Origin: Amycolatopsis mongoliensis
Lineage (GTDB): Bacteria > Actinomycetota > Actinomycetes > Mycobacteriales > Pseudonocardiaceae
Length of the DNA stretch: 64,000 nt
Assembly: GCF_030285665.1 (NCBI RefSeq)
Contig: NZ_CP127295.1
Coordinates: forward strand, 4,836,001 to 4,900,000
Direction of reading: 5' to 3'
Below the pieces are notes generated by a model. It made no database searches and had not been told where the DNA came from. It saw nothing but the letters and a program-made list of their open reading frames with translations. The position numbers were made by a program, and so were the translations under genes. Position 1 is the stretch's first letter. Every line of letters begins with the position of its first letter. Below are positions 46,722 through 56,574 of the stretch, piece by piece.

Positions 46722-46725
<4 letters not shown>
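45889..46725 (-). CDS. livG: branched-chain amino-acid ABC transporter, LivG ATPase
   Basis: A 278-residue ABC ATPase of the LivG type. Walker A ALIGPNGAGKSSCFNVISG, Q-loop GVGRSFQNAAL, signature in YGVVKRVDLARAL (a divergent signature, as is usual in LivG), Walker B VLLLLDEPAAGMN and H-loop ILLVEHDMGLVM. The Pro/Glu-rich first 25 residues come before the ATPase fold. ATG 46725 is chosen over GTG 46734 because it overlaps the livF stop as ATGA. Confidence 0.95.
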
Positions 46726-47531
<806 letters not shown>

Positions 47532-47568
47532 GGACTCACTCCAGGGCGCAAGAGGCCTCCTCCACTCG

Positions 47569-47584
47569 TGTGACGTGAGTCACC
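47569..47584. promoter_or_regulatory. CRP/GlxR-like site upstream of the liv operon
   Basis: TGTGACGTGAGTCACC matches the actinobacterial CRP/GlxR pattern TGTGA-N6-TCACA at 9 of 10 fixed positions and has the preferred T in the third spacer position. It lies 38 bases upstream of livF. A cAMP-responsive regulator is not in the window, so function is inferred from the match. Confidence 0.5.
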
Positions 47585-47688
47585 GTCGGTGGCGGTCATC
47601 CTGCGATCAGGCGCGGCTCTCGGACACCCCCACTTGGAGACCCCGCGGGACACGAAACGGACACGGCGAAGCTCCCTACCGCGGCTGG

Positions 47689-47732
47689 TCGTGAGTGTTT
47701 AGGAGGGTTCTAACCCTCCTAAACACTCACGA
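47689..47732. repeat. 44-bp hairpin element, copy C
   Basis: Arms of 21 nt around the 2-nt loop CT: TCGTGAGTG, variable 8-mer TTTAGGAG, GGTT, then exact complement; GG/CC outside extends it to 47687-47734. On the minus strand its TCG-TGA gives the last Ser codon and stop of the PHP gene, so it is at the 3' end of that gene and before the liv promoter. It shares the 5' flank CCGCGGCTGG with copy A. Confidence 0.92.
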
Positions 47733-48533
47733 CCGGTGGGAGCGGAGGGCGGCGAGGACCTCGGGGGAAGTCGTGTGCTCGCCGAGGCGGACCGGCTTGC
47801 GGTCGCCGTGGAAGTCGCTCGAGCCCGTGGTGAGCAGGCCCAGGTCCGTGGCCACTTCGCGCAGGCGCGTGCGGACCTCCGGTGGCTGCTCCGGGTGGTC
47901 GGCCTCGACACCCGCGAGGCCGGCGGAAGCGAGACCGGCCAGCTGAGTGTCGGAGACCGACGCGCGCCGCTTCACCGACCGCGGATGAGCCAGCACCGCG
48001 ACACCCCCGGCCGCGCGGACCAGCGCGATCGCGTCCACTGTGGACAGCACGTGCTTGGGGACGTCGGCGCGACCGCCGTCGGCGATCCAGTCGGACGTGA
48101 AGGCGTCGGTGATGCCCACGGCGGCCAGCGCCGCGGCGATGTGCGGCCGCCCGAGCGGCGCCCCCGCGGCGATCTCCCGCACCTGCGAGAGCGTGATCGG
48201 CGCGCCCAGCTCGCGGCAGCGCTCGACCATCCGCACGGCGCGGCGGGCCCGGTCGGTGCGGATCAGCTCCAGCTCGGCGGCCAGCGACGCGTGCCCGGGA
48301 TCGACGAACAGGCCGAGCAGGTGCACCTCCGCGTCGTCGAGGCGGCACGAGATCTCGACGCCGGCGACGAGTTCGATGTCCGAGGCGGCGGAAGCGGCGG
48401 CCAGGCCCGCGAAGGTGTCGTGGTCGGTCAGCGCGAGCACCGTCAGCCCGGCCTCGGCGGCCAGCCGCGGAAGCGCGGCGGGCGGCGTCGTCCCGTCTGA
48501 GGCCGTGCTGTGCGCGTGCAGGTCGATCGTCAC
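47727..48533 (-). CDS. PHP-domain phosphoesterase
   Basis: A 268-residue PHP protein, probably a metal-dependent phosphoesterase of the YciV/RNase AM or 3',5'-nucleoside bisphosphate phosphatase type. Metal ligands are visible in IDLHAHSTASDGT (His6, His8), LALTDHDT, AGVEISCR, HLLGLFVD, LAHPRSV and the C-terminal SSDFHGDRKPV. The fold is complete. GTG 48533. It ends in CGG TCG TGA, with the stop inside hairpin element C. It sits 13 bases after the response regulator gene and may be co-transcribed. Confidence 0.92.
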   Translation of the reverse strand: MTIDLHAHSTASDGTTPPAALPRLAAEAGLTVLALTDHDTFAGLAAASAASDIELVAGVEISCRLDDAEVHLLGLFVDPGHASLAAELELIRTDRARRAVRMVERCRELGAPITLSQVREIAAGAPLGRPHIAAALAAVGITDAFTSDWIADGGRADVPKHVLSTVDAIALVRAAGGVAVLAHPRSVKRRASVSDTQLAGLASAGLAGVEADHPEQPPEVRTRLREVATDLGLLTTGSSDFHGDRKPVRLGEHTTSPEVLAALRSHRS

Positions 48534-48546
48534 CCGGGGGAGGATC

Positions 48547-49170
48547 TCACAGCAGCCCGGCCTCGCTGGCCTTGCCGATCGCCTCGACGCGGTTGCGCGC
48601 CCCCAGCTTGTGCAGCGCCGACTGCAGGTACGTCTTCACCGTGTTGCGCGCGAGCCCCGTCGACTCCGCGATCTCCGGGTTGGTCTGCCCCTGCGCGGCC
48701 AGCCGCAGCACCTCGTACTCCCGCCGCGTCAGGCCGCTGCGGGCCAGCGCGTCCGACCGCTGCCCGGCGTCGGGCAGGATCCGCGGGTCGACGACGCGCT
48801 CGCCGCGCAGCACCCGCCGCAGCTCGGTCACCAGCTGCGCCCCGGCGGCGTCCTTGAGCAGGCAGCCGTGCGCCCCCGACTCCAGCGCGGCCAGCACGCC
48901 CTGGTGGTCGCCGTGCGCGGTGAACACCACGATCTTCCCGTCCGGGTGGACCCGGCGCAGCTCGGTGACGACCTCCGGCGCGAGCATGTCCGGCAGGCGC
49001 AGGTCGAGCAGGATCAGGTCCGGGGCCAGCGCCGCCACCCGCTCGATCGCCAGCCGCCCGGACTCCGCGGACCCGATGACGCTCAGGCACGGGTCCGAGC
49101 GCAGCAGCAGGGTCACGCCGTCGCGGACCACCGGGTGGTCGTCGACGACGAACACCGTCGCGGGAGTCAT
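48547..49170 (-). CDS. NarL/LuxR-type response regulator
   Basis: A 207-residue response regulator: receiver domain with acidic pocket VVDDHP and phospho-acceptor Asp56 in LILLDLRLPD, Lys in CLLKDAAG, and a C-terminal LuxR-type HTH LTRREYEVLRLAAQGQTNPEIAESTGLARNTVKTYLQSALHKL. ATG 49170 overlaps the kinase stop as ATGA. The kinase is encoded directly upstream, so the pair is a two-component system. Target genes are not evident. Confidence 0.96.
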   Translation of the reverse strand: MTPATVFVVDDHPVVRDGVTLLLRSDPCLSVIGSAESGRLAIERVAALAPDLILLDLRLPDMLAPEVVTELRRVHPDGKIVVFTAHGDHQGVLAALESGAHGCLLKDAAGAQLVTELRRVLRGERVVDPRILPDAGQRSDALARSGLTRREYEVLRLAAQGQTNPEIAESTGLARNTVKTYLQSALHKLGARNRVEAIGKASEAGLL

Positions 49171-50306
49171 GGCCGCACCAGCGGCACCCAGGCGCGCAGG
49201 GTGCAGCCGTCGTCCTCGTCGCGGACCAGGCTGACCCGGCCGCCGAGCCGCGCGGCGCGCCCGGACAGCGTGCGCAGGCCCATGCCCGTGCCGGGGGCGG
49301 CCTCCGCTCCGGTGCCGTCGTCCGCGACGACCACCTGGACCCCGTCCTCGCTGGGCAGCAGGCTGACGATCACCGAGGACGCCCGGGCGTGCTTCTCGAC
49401 GTTGAGCAGCCCCTCGCGGACCGCGGCCACCAGCAACGCGGTCCGTTCGGCGTCCAGCGGCGGCACCGCCGCGAGCTGCACGAACCGGGCCGGGACGCCG
49501 CAGCGCGCCTGGAACGAGCGGCAGTGCTCGGCCAGCTCGACCGGCAGCGCCCGCTCCGGGCTGGACTCCGACAGCGCCAGCAGCGACTCCCGCAAGGCAC
49601 CGGCCGCCGCCGAGACGTCCCCCTCCAGCCGCCGCAGCCGCGCCTCCAGGCCGGGGTGCTCACGGACGTCCTCGTGCAGGTCGCGCACCTGGACGCCGAT
49701 GGAGAACAACAGGGCGCCGACCGAGTCGTGCAGGGCGCTCTGCATCCGCAGGCGTTCACCGGCCACCGCGGCCGTCCGGTCGGTCTCGGCGACCTTCGCC
49801 AGCTGCAGCGCCGTCCCGGCCTGGCAGGCGACCTCTTCCATCCGCCGGACGGCGTCGTCGCCGAAGTCGGCGGGCTCGCGCATGGCCGCGTAGGCGATGG
49901 CGACGGTCTCGCCGCGCGCGACGATCGGGACGGCCAGCATCGCGGCCAGGCCCTCCCCGCGCACCTGGGCGTCGAACTGGTGGGTGATCGTGGGCGAGCT
50001 GACGTAGTCGGTGACCCGCACCGGACGGCCCAGGGCCAGCACCCGCCCGCCGATGCCCTGGCCGACGGGCACTTCGAGGTCCTGCAGCGAGTCCGTCCGG
50101 GTGCCGGACATCCAGCGGATCACGGCGAGCCCGGGCTGGTCGAGCTCCGCGACGAACCCGGCCTTCGCGCCGATCGTCTCCCGGACCAGGCGCGCGGTCC
50201 CGTGCAGCGCGGCGACGCGATCGAGCGTGCCGAGCAGCTTTTCGCGCTCGTGCAGCAGCTCGCCCAGCACCGCGCTGTACTCGGCGACGTGCTCCTTTGC
50301 CGTCAC
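49167..50306 (-). CDS. GAF-domain NarX/DesK-type sensor histidine kinase
   Basis: A 379-residue soluble kinase with no membrane segment. Coiled start (residues 1-35), GAF domain (about 38-172: AGFVAELDQPGLAVIRWMSG, VPVGQGIGGRVLALGRPVRV, VPIVARGETVAIAY), dimerisation/phospho-acceptor helix with His193 in LRMQSALHDSVGALLFSIG, and HATPase with REGLLNVEKHARAS (N box), VVVADDGTG and GTGMGLRTL. A cytoplasmic ligand or redox signal is likely for the GAF domain. GTG 50306. It is divergent from the FAD/Fe-S oxidoreductase gene with 84 bases between. Confidence 0.93.
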   Translation of the reverse strand: MTAKEHVAEYSAVLGELLHEREKLLGTLDRVAALHGTARLVRETIGAKAGFVAELDQPGLAVIRWMSGTRTDSLQDLEVPVGQGIGGRVLALGRPVRVTDYVSSPTITHQFDAQVRGEGLAAMLAVPIVARGETVAIAYAAMREPADFGDDAVRRMEEVACQAGTALQLAKVAETDRTAAVAGERLRMQSALHDSVGALLFSIGVQVRDLHEDVREHPGLEARLRRLEGDVSAAAGALRESLLALSESSPERALPVELAEHCRSFQARCGVPARFVQLAAVPPLDAERTALLVAAVREGLLNVEKHARASSVIVSLLPSEDGVQVVVADDGTGAEAAPGTGMGLRTLSGRAARLGGRVSLVRDEDDGCTLRAWVPLVRP

Positions 50307-50390
50307 GCGCCCACGATGGCACACGGACTGTGGTTTCGGACATACCCGGCTGGAGAGGTACGGACGCCGTCCGTCGACTTGAATGGGGGC

Positions 50391-53126
50391 GTGGAGATCC
50401 TCACCGACGCCGCCACGCTCGCGCTGTACACGACCGACGCGTCCAACTACCGCCACGTGCCGCGAGGCGTGGTGCTGCCGGAGACCGTCGACGACGTCAT
50501 CGCCGCGGTGGCCGAGGCCCGCGCCCGCGACCTGCCGGTGATCGCCCGCGGCGGTGGCACGAGCGTCGCCGGGAACGCGTGCGGGCCGGGCCTGGTGATC
50601 GACACCTCGCGCCACGTCGGCGGGGTGCTCTCGCTGGATCCGGGCACCCGGCTCGCGCGGGTGCTGCCCGGGACGGTGCTCGACGACCTGCAGGCGGCCG
50701 CCGCGCCGCACGGGCTGCGGTTCGGCCCGGACCCGTCGACGCACAGCCGCTGCACGCTCGGCGGGATGATCGGCAACAACGCGTGCGGCTCGCACTCGGT
50801 GGCGTGGGGGCGCACGGTCGACGTCGTCCGCTCGCTCGACGTCCTGCTCTACGACGGCACGCGGCTGCGGGTCGGGCGCGACGAGCCGACGGAAGGCCGG
50901 ATCTTCGACGAGCTGCGCGCGCTGGTGCGCGACAACCTGGCGTTGCTGCGCAAAGAACTTTCGACGTGGCCGCGGCGCGTCTCCGGCTACGGGCTCGAAC
51001 ACCTGTTGCCGGAGAACGGGTTCGACGTCGCGAAGGCGCTCGTCGGCTCGGAGGGCACCTGCGTCACGATCCTCGAAGCGACGGTCGAGCTGGCCGAGCT
51101 GCCGGCTCGTCGCGTGCTGGCGGTGCTGGGCTTCCCGTCCGACATCGCCGCGGCCGACGCCGTGCCGTCGATCCTGCCGTGGTCGCCGCTCACCGTCGAG
51201 GGCGTCGACGCCGAACTCGTCGCGATGCTGCCCGGCCGCGCGGGCGACCTGCCGCCGGGCGGGGCCTGGCTGTTCGTCGAGCTGGCCGGCGACGACCCGG
51301 CCGAGCGGGCCCGCGCGCTGGCGGCGTCGCTGGAGCTCACCGGGTTCGCGATCGTGGACGACCCGGCCGCGCAACGCGGGCTGTGGCGCATCCGCGAGGA
51401 GGGCGCGGGGCTCGCGACCCGGCTCGCGGACGGGTCGGAAGCCTGGCCGGGCTGGGAGGACGCGGCCGTCCCGCCCGAGCGGCTCGGCGCGTACCTGCGC
51501 GAGTTCAAGGAGCTGATGCGGGCGCACGGCCGGCGCAGCGTGGTCTACGGCCACTACGGCGAAGGCTGCCTCCACCTGCGGCTGGACTTCGACCTGCTGT
51601 CCGCTTCCGGCGTGGCGGACTTCCGGCGGTTCCTGGAGGAGGCCGCGGACCTCGTCGCGGCGCACGGCGGTTCGCTGTCCGGCGAACACGGTGACGGCCA
51701 GGCGCGGTCCGAGCTGCTGTCCCGGATGTACAGCCCGGAGATGATGGACCTCTTCCGGCGGTTCAAGGCGATCTTCGACCCGGCGGGGCGGATGAACCCC
51801 GGCATCCTGGTGGCGCCGCGGGCCGTCGACGCCGACTTGCGCGTACGGGCCACTTCGCCCTCGTTCGAGGACAGTGTCTTCCTCGGGTACCCGGAAGACC
51901 GCGGGAGTTTCGGGCAGGCGATGCGGCGCTGCGTCGGCGTGGGGAAGTGCCGCAACACCGGTGGCGGCGGCGTGATGTGCCCGAGCTACCGCGCCACCCG
52001 CGAGGAGCAGCACTCGACGCGCGGGCGGGCGCACCTGCTCGCCGAGATGATCAACGGCGAAGTGATCACGGACGGCTGGCGCTCTGCCGAAGTCCACGAC
52101 GCCTTGGATCTGTGCTTGTCCTGCAAGGGATGCCTGTCCGACTGCCCGGTGGACGTCGACATGGCGACGTACAAGGCGGAGTTCCTGCACCAGCACTACC
52201 GGCGGCGGCTGCGCCCGGCGTCGCACTACTCGATGGGCTGGCTGCCGCTGTGGCTGCGGGTCAGCGCCCGCGCGCCTCGGCTCGCCAACGCCGTGGGGCG
52301 TTCTCGGTTGGCGGGCCTGGTGAAACGGCTGGGCGGGATCGCGCCGGAACGCTCGCTGCCTTCGTTCGCGCCTTCGCCGTTCACGTCTTCACGGGCGGAT
52401 CTGCGGCGCCGGGCTTCGGGGGAGCGTCGCGTCGTCCTGTGGCCGGACTCGTTCAACAACTACCTGACGCCCTCGGTGCTCGACGCGGCCCACGAAGTCC
52501 TGACCGCGGCGGGCTACGACGTCGTGCTGCCGGACCGCGGAGTCTGTTGTGGACTGACATGGGTGTCGACGGGCCAGCTCGGCGTCGCGCGCCGCGTCCT
52601 GAACCGGACTTTGAACGTGCTCGCGCCCTATCTCGAAGAGGGCTACGAGGTGGCCGGGCTGGAACCGAGCTGCACGGCCCTGTTCCGCGGCGACCTGCCC
52701 GCGCTGCTGCCGGGCGACGAGCGTGCGGCGTTGCTGGCGTCCCGGACGTTCACGTTCGCGGAACTGCTGGAGCGAGCCCCGATCCCGTTCGCGGCCCTGG
52801 ACGTCGACGCGATCACGCAGGTGCACTGCCACCAGCACGCGGTCCTCGGCTTCGGCGCGGACGAGTCGGCGCTCGCCGCGGCCGGGGTGCGCAACACGAC
52901 GCTGGATTCGGGGTGCTGCGGCCTGGCGGGCAACTTCGGCTTCGAGCGCGGCCACTACGAGGTGTCGAAGGCGGTCGCGGAGGACCGGATGCTCCCGGCG
53001 ATCCGCGCGACGCCGGACGACACGGTGGTGGTGTCGGACGGTTTCAGCTGCCGGACGCAGATCGCCCAGGAGTCCGGCCGGACACCGGTGCACCTGGCGG
53101 AGCTACTCCGGTGCGCCTTGCCCTGA
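50391..53126 (+). CDS. FAD-linked oxidase / Fe-S / CCG-domain fusion oxidoreductase
   Basis: A 911-residue fusion related to D-lactate/glycolate dehydrogenases. Residues 1-210: FAD-binding PCMH domain (VIARGGGTSVAGNACGPGLV, HSRCTLGGMIGNNACGSHSV). About 210-485: FAD-oxidase C-terminal domain (VYGHYGEGCLHLRLDFDL, GSLSGEHGDGQARSEL, FDPAGRMNPG). About 510-600: two Fe-S motifs (CVGVGKCRNT...CPSY, CLSCKGCLSDCPVDVDM). About 685-911: two CCG domains (GVCCGLTW, SGCCGLAGNFG). It should oxidise a 2-hydroxy acid and pass electrons to quinone. GTG 50391 after GGGGG. It overlaps the convergent APH gene by 24 bases. Confidence 0.93.
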   Translation: MEILTDAATLALYTTDASNYRHVPRGVVLPETVDDVIAAVAEARARDLPVIARGGGTSVAGNACGPGLVIDTSRHVGGVLSLDPGTRLARVLPGTVLDDLQAAAAPHGLRFGPDPSTHSRCTLGGMIGNNACGSHSVAWGRTVDVVRSLDVLLYDGTRLRVGRDEPTEGRIFDELRALVRDNLALLRKELSTWPRRVSGYGLEHLLPENGFDVAKALVGSEGTCVTILEATVELAELPARRVLAVLGFPSDIAAADAVPSILPWSPLTVEGVDAELVAMLPGRAGDLPPGGAWLFVELAGDDPAERARALAASLELTGFAIVDDPAAQRGLWRIREEGAGLATRLADGSEAWPGWEDAAVPPERLGAYLREFKELMRAHGRRSVVYGHYGEGCLHLRLDFDLLSASGVADFRRFLEEAADLVAAHGGSLSGEHGDGQARSELLSRMYSPEMMDLFRRFKAIFDPAGRMNPGILVAPRAVDADLRVRATSPSFEDSVFLGYPEDRGSFGQAMRRCVGVGKCRNTGGGGVMCPSYRATREEQHSTRGRAHLLAEMINGEVITDGWRSAEVHDALDLCLSCKGCLSDCPVDVDMATYKAEFLHQHYRRRLRPASHYSMGWLPLWLRVSARAPRLANAVGRSRLAGLVKRLGGIAPERSLPSFAPSPFTSSRADLRRRASGERRVVLWPDSFNNYLTPSVLDAAHEVLTAAGYDVVLPDRGVCCGLTWVSTGQLGVARRVLNRTLNVLAPYLEEGYEVAGLEPSCTALFRGDLPALLPGDERAALLASRTFTFAELLERAPIPFAALDVDAITQVHCHQHAVLGFGADESALAAAGVRNTTLDSGCCGLAGNFGFERGHYEVSKAVAEDRMLPAIRATPDDTVVVSDGFSCRTQIAQESGRTPVHLAELLRCALP

Positions 53127-54008
53127 GCCCCACCAGGCCGTCGCCAGGGCGTCCAGGGTGGGCTCGGGAGGCGCCGGCATGACGTCGAAGTACCAGGTGA
53201 AGTCGCTGTAGACGTGCAGCAGCGCGTACGCGAGGCAACGGCGGGGGTCGATCGGCTGGCCGTAACCGTCGAGAAGCCGGCGCAGCAGGCCGCCGTCGCC
53301 GCTCGAGACGAACAACCCCGCCGCCACGAAGTCGTACTCAGCCGCGCCGCGCATCGCCGGCTCGAAGTCGAACACCCCGGTGACGCGGCCGTCCGGGCCG
53401 ACCATGACGTGGTCGCGCATGAACTCCGTGTGCAGCGGCACGACCGGCGGTGCGTCCAGGCCGACCGTGTCGAGGAATGCGGGGATCTGCGCCACCCACG
53501 CTTCGGCCAGGCCGGTCCGCCGGTGGTGGTCGACGACCTTCGCCCGCTGACCCGCGACGAACTCCGTCCAGTCCTTCGGCGCCAGGACCTCGAGGCGGGC
53601 GTCGTCGACCGCGTGCAGCGTGGCCAGCAGCCCGCCCAGCCGGGGCATCAGCCGCTGCTTGTCCTCAGTGGACAGTGAAGGCCAGGCCTCCTCGAGCGTC
53701 CGCCCGGGCAGGCGCGTCATCAGGAGGTGACCCCAGCCGTCGCGCTCGCCGGACCGCACCGGTTCCGGCACCGGCAGAACTCCGTGCAGCACCTCGAGCA
53801 TCGTGCGCTCGGTGGTGAGCTCGTCGCGGTACACCGGCGGGTACAGCTTGAGCACCAGGTCGTCGCCGACGGCGTACACCGGCAGCGAACCCTCGGTGAA
53901 CGGGACGACGTCGTCGCGGCCCAGCAGCGTCGTCACCGCGGGCAGCAGGCTTTCACGGGTGAGCGCGCCGGCCTCGGCTTCGGTCGCCGCGGTCGGGAAG
54001 GTCGCCAT
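53103..54008 (-). CDS. aminoglycoside-phosphotransferase-fold protein with altered catalytic motif
   Basis: A 301-residue APH-fold protein. The nucleotide Lys is in DDLVLKLYPP, and the metal motif is GVFDFEPAMRGAAEYDF (usual DFE/DxD). The Brenner motif, normally HGDxxxxN, reads LHTEFMRDHVMV: the catalytic Asp is replaced by Glu and the metal-binding Asn by His. It may be a kinase with changed chemistry or a pseudo-kinase. Length is normal. ATG 54008. It overlaps the FAD/Fe-S gene by 24 bases on the other strand. No resistance role should be assumed. Confidence 0.85.
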   Translation of the reverse strand: MATFPTAATEAEAGALTRESLLPAVTTLLGRDDVVPFTEGSLPVYAVGDDLVLKLYPPVYRDELTTERTMLEVLHGVLPVPEPVRSGERDGWGHLLMTRLPGRTLEEAWPSLSTEDKQRLMPRLGGLLATLHAVDDARLEVLAPKDWTEFVAGQRAKVVDHHRRTGLAEAWVAQIPAFLDTVGLDAPPVVPLHTEFMRDHVMVGPDGRVTGVFDFEPAMRGAAEYDFVAAGLFVSSGDGGLLRRLLDGYGQPIDPRRCLAYALLHVYSDFTWYFDVMPAPPEPTLDALATAWWGSGQGAPE

Positions 54009-54038
54009 GGTCCCGACCGTAGGCCCGCTGTCGACCGG

Positions 54039-54608
54039 TTATTCGGTGCGCTCCAGCAGTGTCCGGACGGCGGTGATCACGAGCCGGCCGACGTGCTCGG
54101 GGTCGGCGCTCGCCAGGGGTTCCGTGCCGGTGATCTCGCGGACCAGGCCGATGCCCAGCAGCCAGGCCAGGGCGAGGTCGGCACGCAGCTCGGCGTCCGG
54201 CGCGTCGGTGAGCGTGGCGAGCGCCCGCGCGTACTCCTCGCCCACCTCACGCCGGATCGCGGCGGCCGCGCTGTCGCTGCCGGTCGAGCGCAGGTACGTC
54301 TCGAGCGCCGGGTTGCGCCGTCCCGAATCCGCGGGTTCGAGCATGCTCCGCAGCGAAGCGCCGAAGAGCCGTTCCGGGGTGGTGGCCGCCAGGTGCTCCC
54401 GCCCGCCGTGGGCCATCACCGCCTCGAAGAGCGCCTCCTTGCTGCCGAAGTAGCGGAAGAGCAGCGACTGGTTGACCCCGGCCAGCTTGGCGATGTCCCG
54501 CACGGTCGTCCGGTCGAAGCCGCGTTCGGCGAACAGCTTCGCGGCGGCGTCCAGCAACGCCCGCCGCGTCGCGGCCGCGTCCCGCCGCCGGCCGGCCTGT
54601 TCCGTCAT
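54039..54608 (-). CDS. TetR-family regulator, P450 locus
   Basis: A 189-residue TetR repressor: [48 protein letters not shown] (residues 13-58) and a helical ligand domain. ATG 54608. It lies 37 bases after the ferredoxin gene on the same strand and may be the last gene of padR-P450-ferredoxin-tetR. The 20-bp palindrome at 56649-56668 next to the promoter of the divergent P450 gene is the best candidate operator for it or for the PadR protein. Confidence 0.92.
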   Translation of the reverse strand: MTEQAGRRRDAAATRRALLDAAAKLFAERGFDRTTVRDIAKLAGVNQSLLFRYFGSKEALFEAVMAHGGREHLAATTPERLFGASLRSMLEPADSGRRNPALETYLRSTGSDSAAAAIRREVGEEYARALATLTDAPDAELRADLALAWLLGIGLVREITGTEPLASADPEHVGRLVITAVRTLLERTE

Positions 54609-54645
54609 CCGAGCAGGCTAACCGGCAAACCGGACGCGAGCGCGC

Positions 54646-54843
54646 CTACGCGCCGGAAAGGCGGATCGCGGCGGCCGGGCAGGTCAGCTCCGCCTGCCGG
54701 ACCGCGTCCTCCTCGCCGTCCGCCGGCTCGTCGGCGAGCAGCACGACGGTGCCGGCGTCCTCGTCCTGGTCGAACGTCCCGGGCGCGAGCAGCACGCACT
54801 GTCCGGACGCGACACAGCTCCCGGTGTCCGCGGTGATCTTCAT
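54646..54843 (-). CDS. 3Fe-4S type ferredoxin
   Basis: A 65-residue ferredoxin with the actinobacterial P450-partner pattern: CVASGQC (C-x5-C) at residues 10-16, then TCPAAAI near the C-terminus with the third Cys. Only three ligands are visible, which implies a [3Fe-4S] cluster. It lies 10 bases after the P450 gene and should pass electrons from a ferredoxin reductase to that enzyme; no reductase is in the window. ATG 54843. Confidence 0.93.
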   Translation of the reverse strand: MKITADTGSCVASGQCVLLAPGTFDQDEDAGTVVLLADEPADGEEDAVRQAELTCPAAAIRLSGA

Positions 54844-54853
54844 CGGCTCCCCC

Positions 54854-56068
54854 TCACCACGTCACGGGGACGGCGTCGACCCCGCCGGCGACGCGGTTGA
54901 CGCGGACCGGGATCTCGTCGATCCCGGCCGCCAGCCGCAGGCCGGGGAACCGGCCGAACAGCTTGGGGAACACCGTCCGCAGCTCGGTGCGGGCGAGGTT
55001 GGCGCCGATGCAGACGTGCGCGCCGGTGCCGAAGGCGAGGTGGACGTTCGGCGTGCGGGCCGGGTCGAACTCGTCGGGGTCGGTGAACACCGTCGCGTCG
55101 CGGTTGGCCGCGTCGCTGGAGATCAGCACGGCGTCGCCGCGCATGATCCGCGTCCCGGCGACCTCGACGTCCTCGTGGGCGTAGCGCAGCAGGCCGGTGC
55201 CGCTGGTCGCCGTCAGCCGCAGGATCTCCTCGACCGTCCGGTTCACCTCGCCGTGGGGGTCGGCCGCGAAGCGGTCGCGGCGGGCGGTGTCGCTGAGCAG
55301 GAACAGCGTGCCCATCGCGATCCGGGTGGACGTCGTCTCGTGGCCGGCGAACAGCAGGCCGGCGCCCATCCGGGCGAGGTCGTCGTCGGTGAACGTGGGG
55401 TCGTCGGCCTGGACCGCGACCATGTCGGAGATGACGTCCGGCTGCGGATCCGCGCGTTTCTCGTCGGCCAGCTCCGTCATGTAGGCCTTGAACTCGGTCA
55501 TGGCCGCCTGCGCGTCCTCGCCGCCGTCCATCCTCGCGATCCGCTCGGACAGGCCGCGGAACTTCTCGCGGTCGGCGTAGGGCACGCCGAGCAGCTCGCA
55601 GATCACCAGCACCGGCAGGGGAAAGGCGAGGAAGTCGGTCAGGTCGACCGGCTCGCCCGGGTGGGCGTCGTGCGCGGCCTGCAGGTCGTCGAGGCAGCGG
55701 TCGGTCAGCTCGGCGATCCGGTCGCCGAGGGCCCGCATGCGCGGCGCGGAGAACGCGGGCGCGAGCATCCGGCGCATCCGCTTGTGTTCCTGCTCTTCGG
55801 TGTCGAAGTCGCCGCTCGGGCCGTCCTGCACGGCAGCGTGCGAGATGCGCGACGCCTGCTCCGGCGCCGGGTGCGAGCGGCCGAAGCGCTTGTCGCGGAA
55901 GATCTCCTTGGCCTCTTCGTACGACGTCACCAGCCACGCCGGGTCGCCGGCCGGGCTGAGCACCCGGCTGATCGGGGCCTGCCGGCGGAGTGCTTCGTAG
56001 TCGGGCGCGATCGCGAGCGCGTTCGCCCGGGCGAAGGGGAGGCGAGGCGTCTCTTCGGTGGTGGTCAT
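54854..56068 (-). CDS. cytochrome P450 (CYP105/107-like class I)
   Basis: A 404-residue soluble bacterial P450. The I-helix is [16 protein letters not shown], the K-helix ExxR is VEEILRL, and the heme-binding loop is [15 protein letters not shown] with Cys353. [20 protein letters not shown] at the start is common in antibiotic-pathway P450s. Substrate unknown. ATG 56068 follows GAGGAGAGACGT and overlaps the padR stop by 4 bases, so the two are coupled. Its ferredoxin is next in the operon. Confidence 0.94.
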   Translation of the reverse strand: MTTTEETPRLPFARANALAIAPDYEALRRQAPISRVLSPAGDPAWLVTSYEEAKEIFRDKRFGRSHPAPEQASRISHAAVQDGPSGDFDTEEQEHKRMRRMLAPAFSAPRMRALGDRIAELTDRCLDDLQAAHDAHPGEPVDLTDFLAFPLPVLVICELLGVPYADREKFRGLSERIARMDGGEDAQAAMTEFKAYMTELADEKRADPQPDVISDMVAVQADDPTFTDDDLARMGAGLLFAGHETTSTRIAMGTLFLLSDTARRDRFAADPHGEVNRTVEEILRLTATSGTGLLRYAHEDVEVAGTRIMRGDAVLISSDAANRDATVFTDPDEFDPARTPNVHLAFGTGAHVCIGANLARTELRTVFPKLFGRFPGLRLAAGIDEIPVRVNRVAGGVDAVPVTW

Positions 56069-56574
56069 ACGTCTCTCCTCAGTTCGGTTTCGAGGTCGGC
56101 GAGCCAGCGGAGTTCGGCGTCGAACTTCCCGAGCACGTGGTGCAGCGCCGCGCGGCTCCACGGGTCGGCCTGCCCGGCGGCGAGGCCGGTGACCCGCGCC
56201 TGCTCGGCGAGCAGCGCCCGTTTGCGGACGTCGAGCACGCGGGCGCGTTCGTCGTGGCCCAGCCGGCCGAAGTTCCCGACCCGCGCCAGGAACTCCGGTT
56301 CGTTGAGCGCCAGCTCGCCGGGGAAGTCCGCGAGCATGTCGTGCAGCAGTTCCCGCCCGACCTCGGTGATCGTGTAGACGTGCCGCGGCGGTTTGGCCTC
56401 CTGCTCCTCCGCGCTGCGGCTCACCGCGGCCGCGTCGACGAAGCGCCGCAGCGTCGGGTACAGCGAGTTGTTCGACAGGGTGTGGCCCGTCGACGCCTCC
56501 ACGGCCTTGCGCAGTTCGTAGCCGTGCATCGGCTCGCGGGCCAGCTTCGACAGCAAGAGGATCTCGATCCACAC
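56065..56574 (-). CDS. PadR-family regulator
   Basis: A 169-residue PadR regulator: N-terminal winged helix [44 protein letters not shown], wing [21 protein letters not shown], and a helical C-terminal dimerisation domain of about 80 residues. GTG 56574. It is the first gene of the minus-strand P450 unit, translationally coupled to the P450. An inverted repeat overlaps its start (56572-56595), suggesting self-control. PadR proteins often sense aromatic or drug-like molecules; the ligand here is unknown. Confidence 0.93.
   Translation of the reverse strand: MWIEILLLSKLAREPMHGYELRKAVEASTGHTLSNNSLYPTLRRFVDAAAVSRSAEEQEAKPPRHVYTITEVGRELLHDMLADFPGELALNEPEFLARVGNFGRLGHDERARVLDVRKRALLAEQARVTGLAAGQADPWSRAALHHVLGKFDAELRWLADLETELRRDV

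Noticed and set aside
53103..54008. Annotating the APH-fold gene as aminoglycoside resistance
   Set aside because: Catalytic Asp and Asn are replaced, and the fold covers many kinases unrelated to antibiotics.
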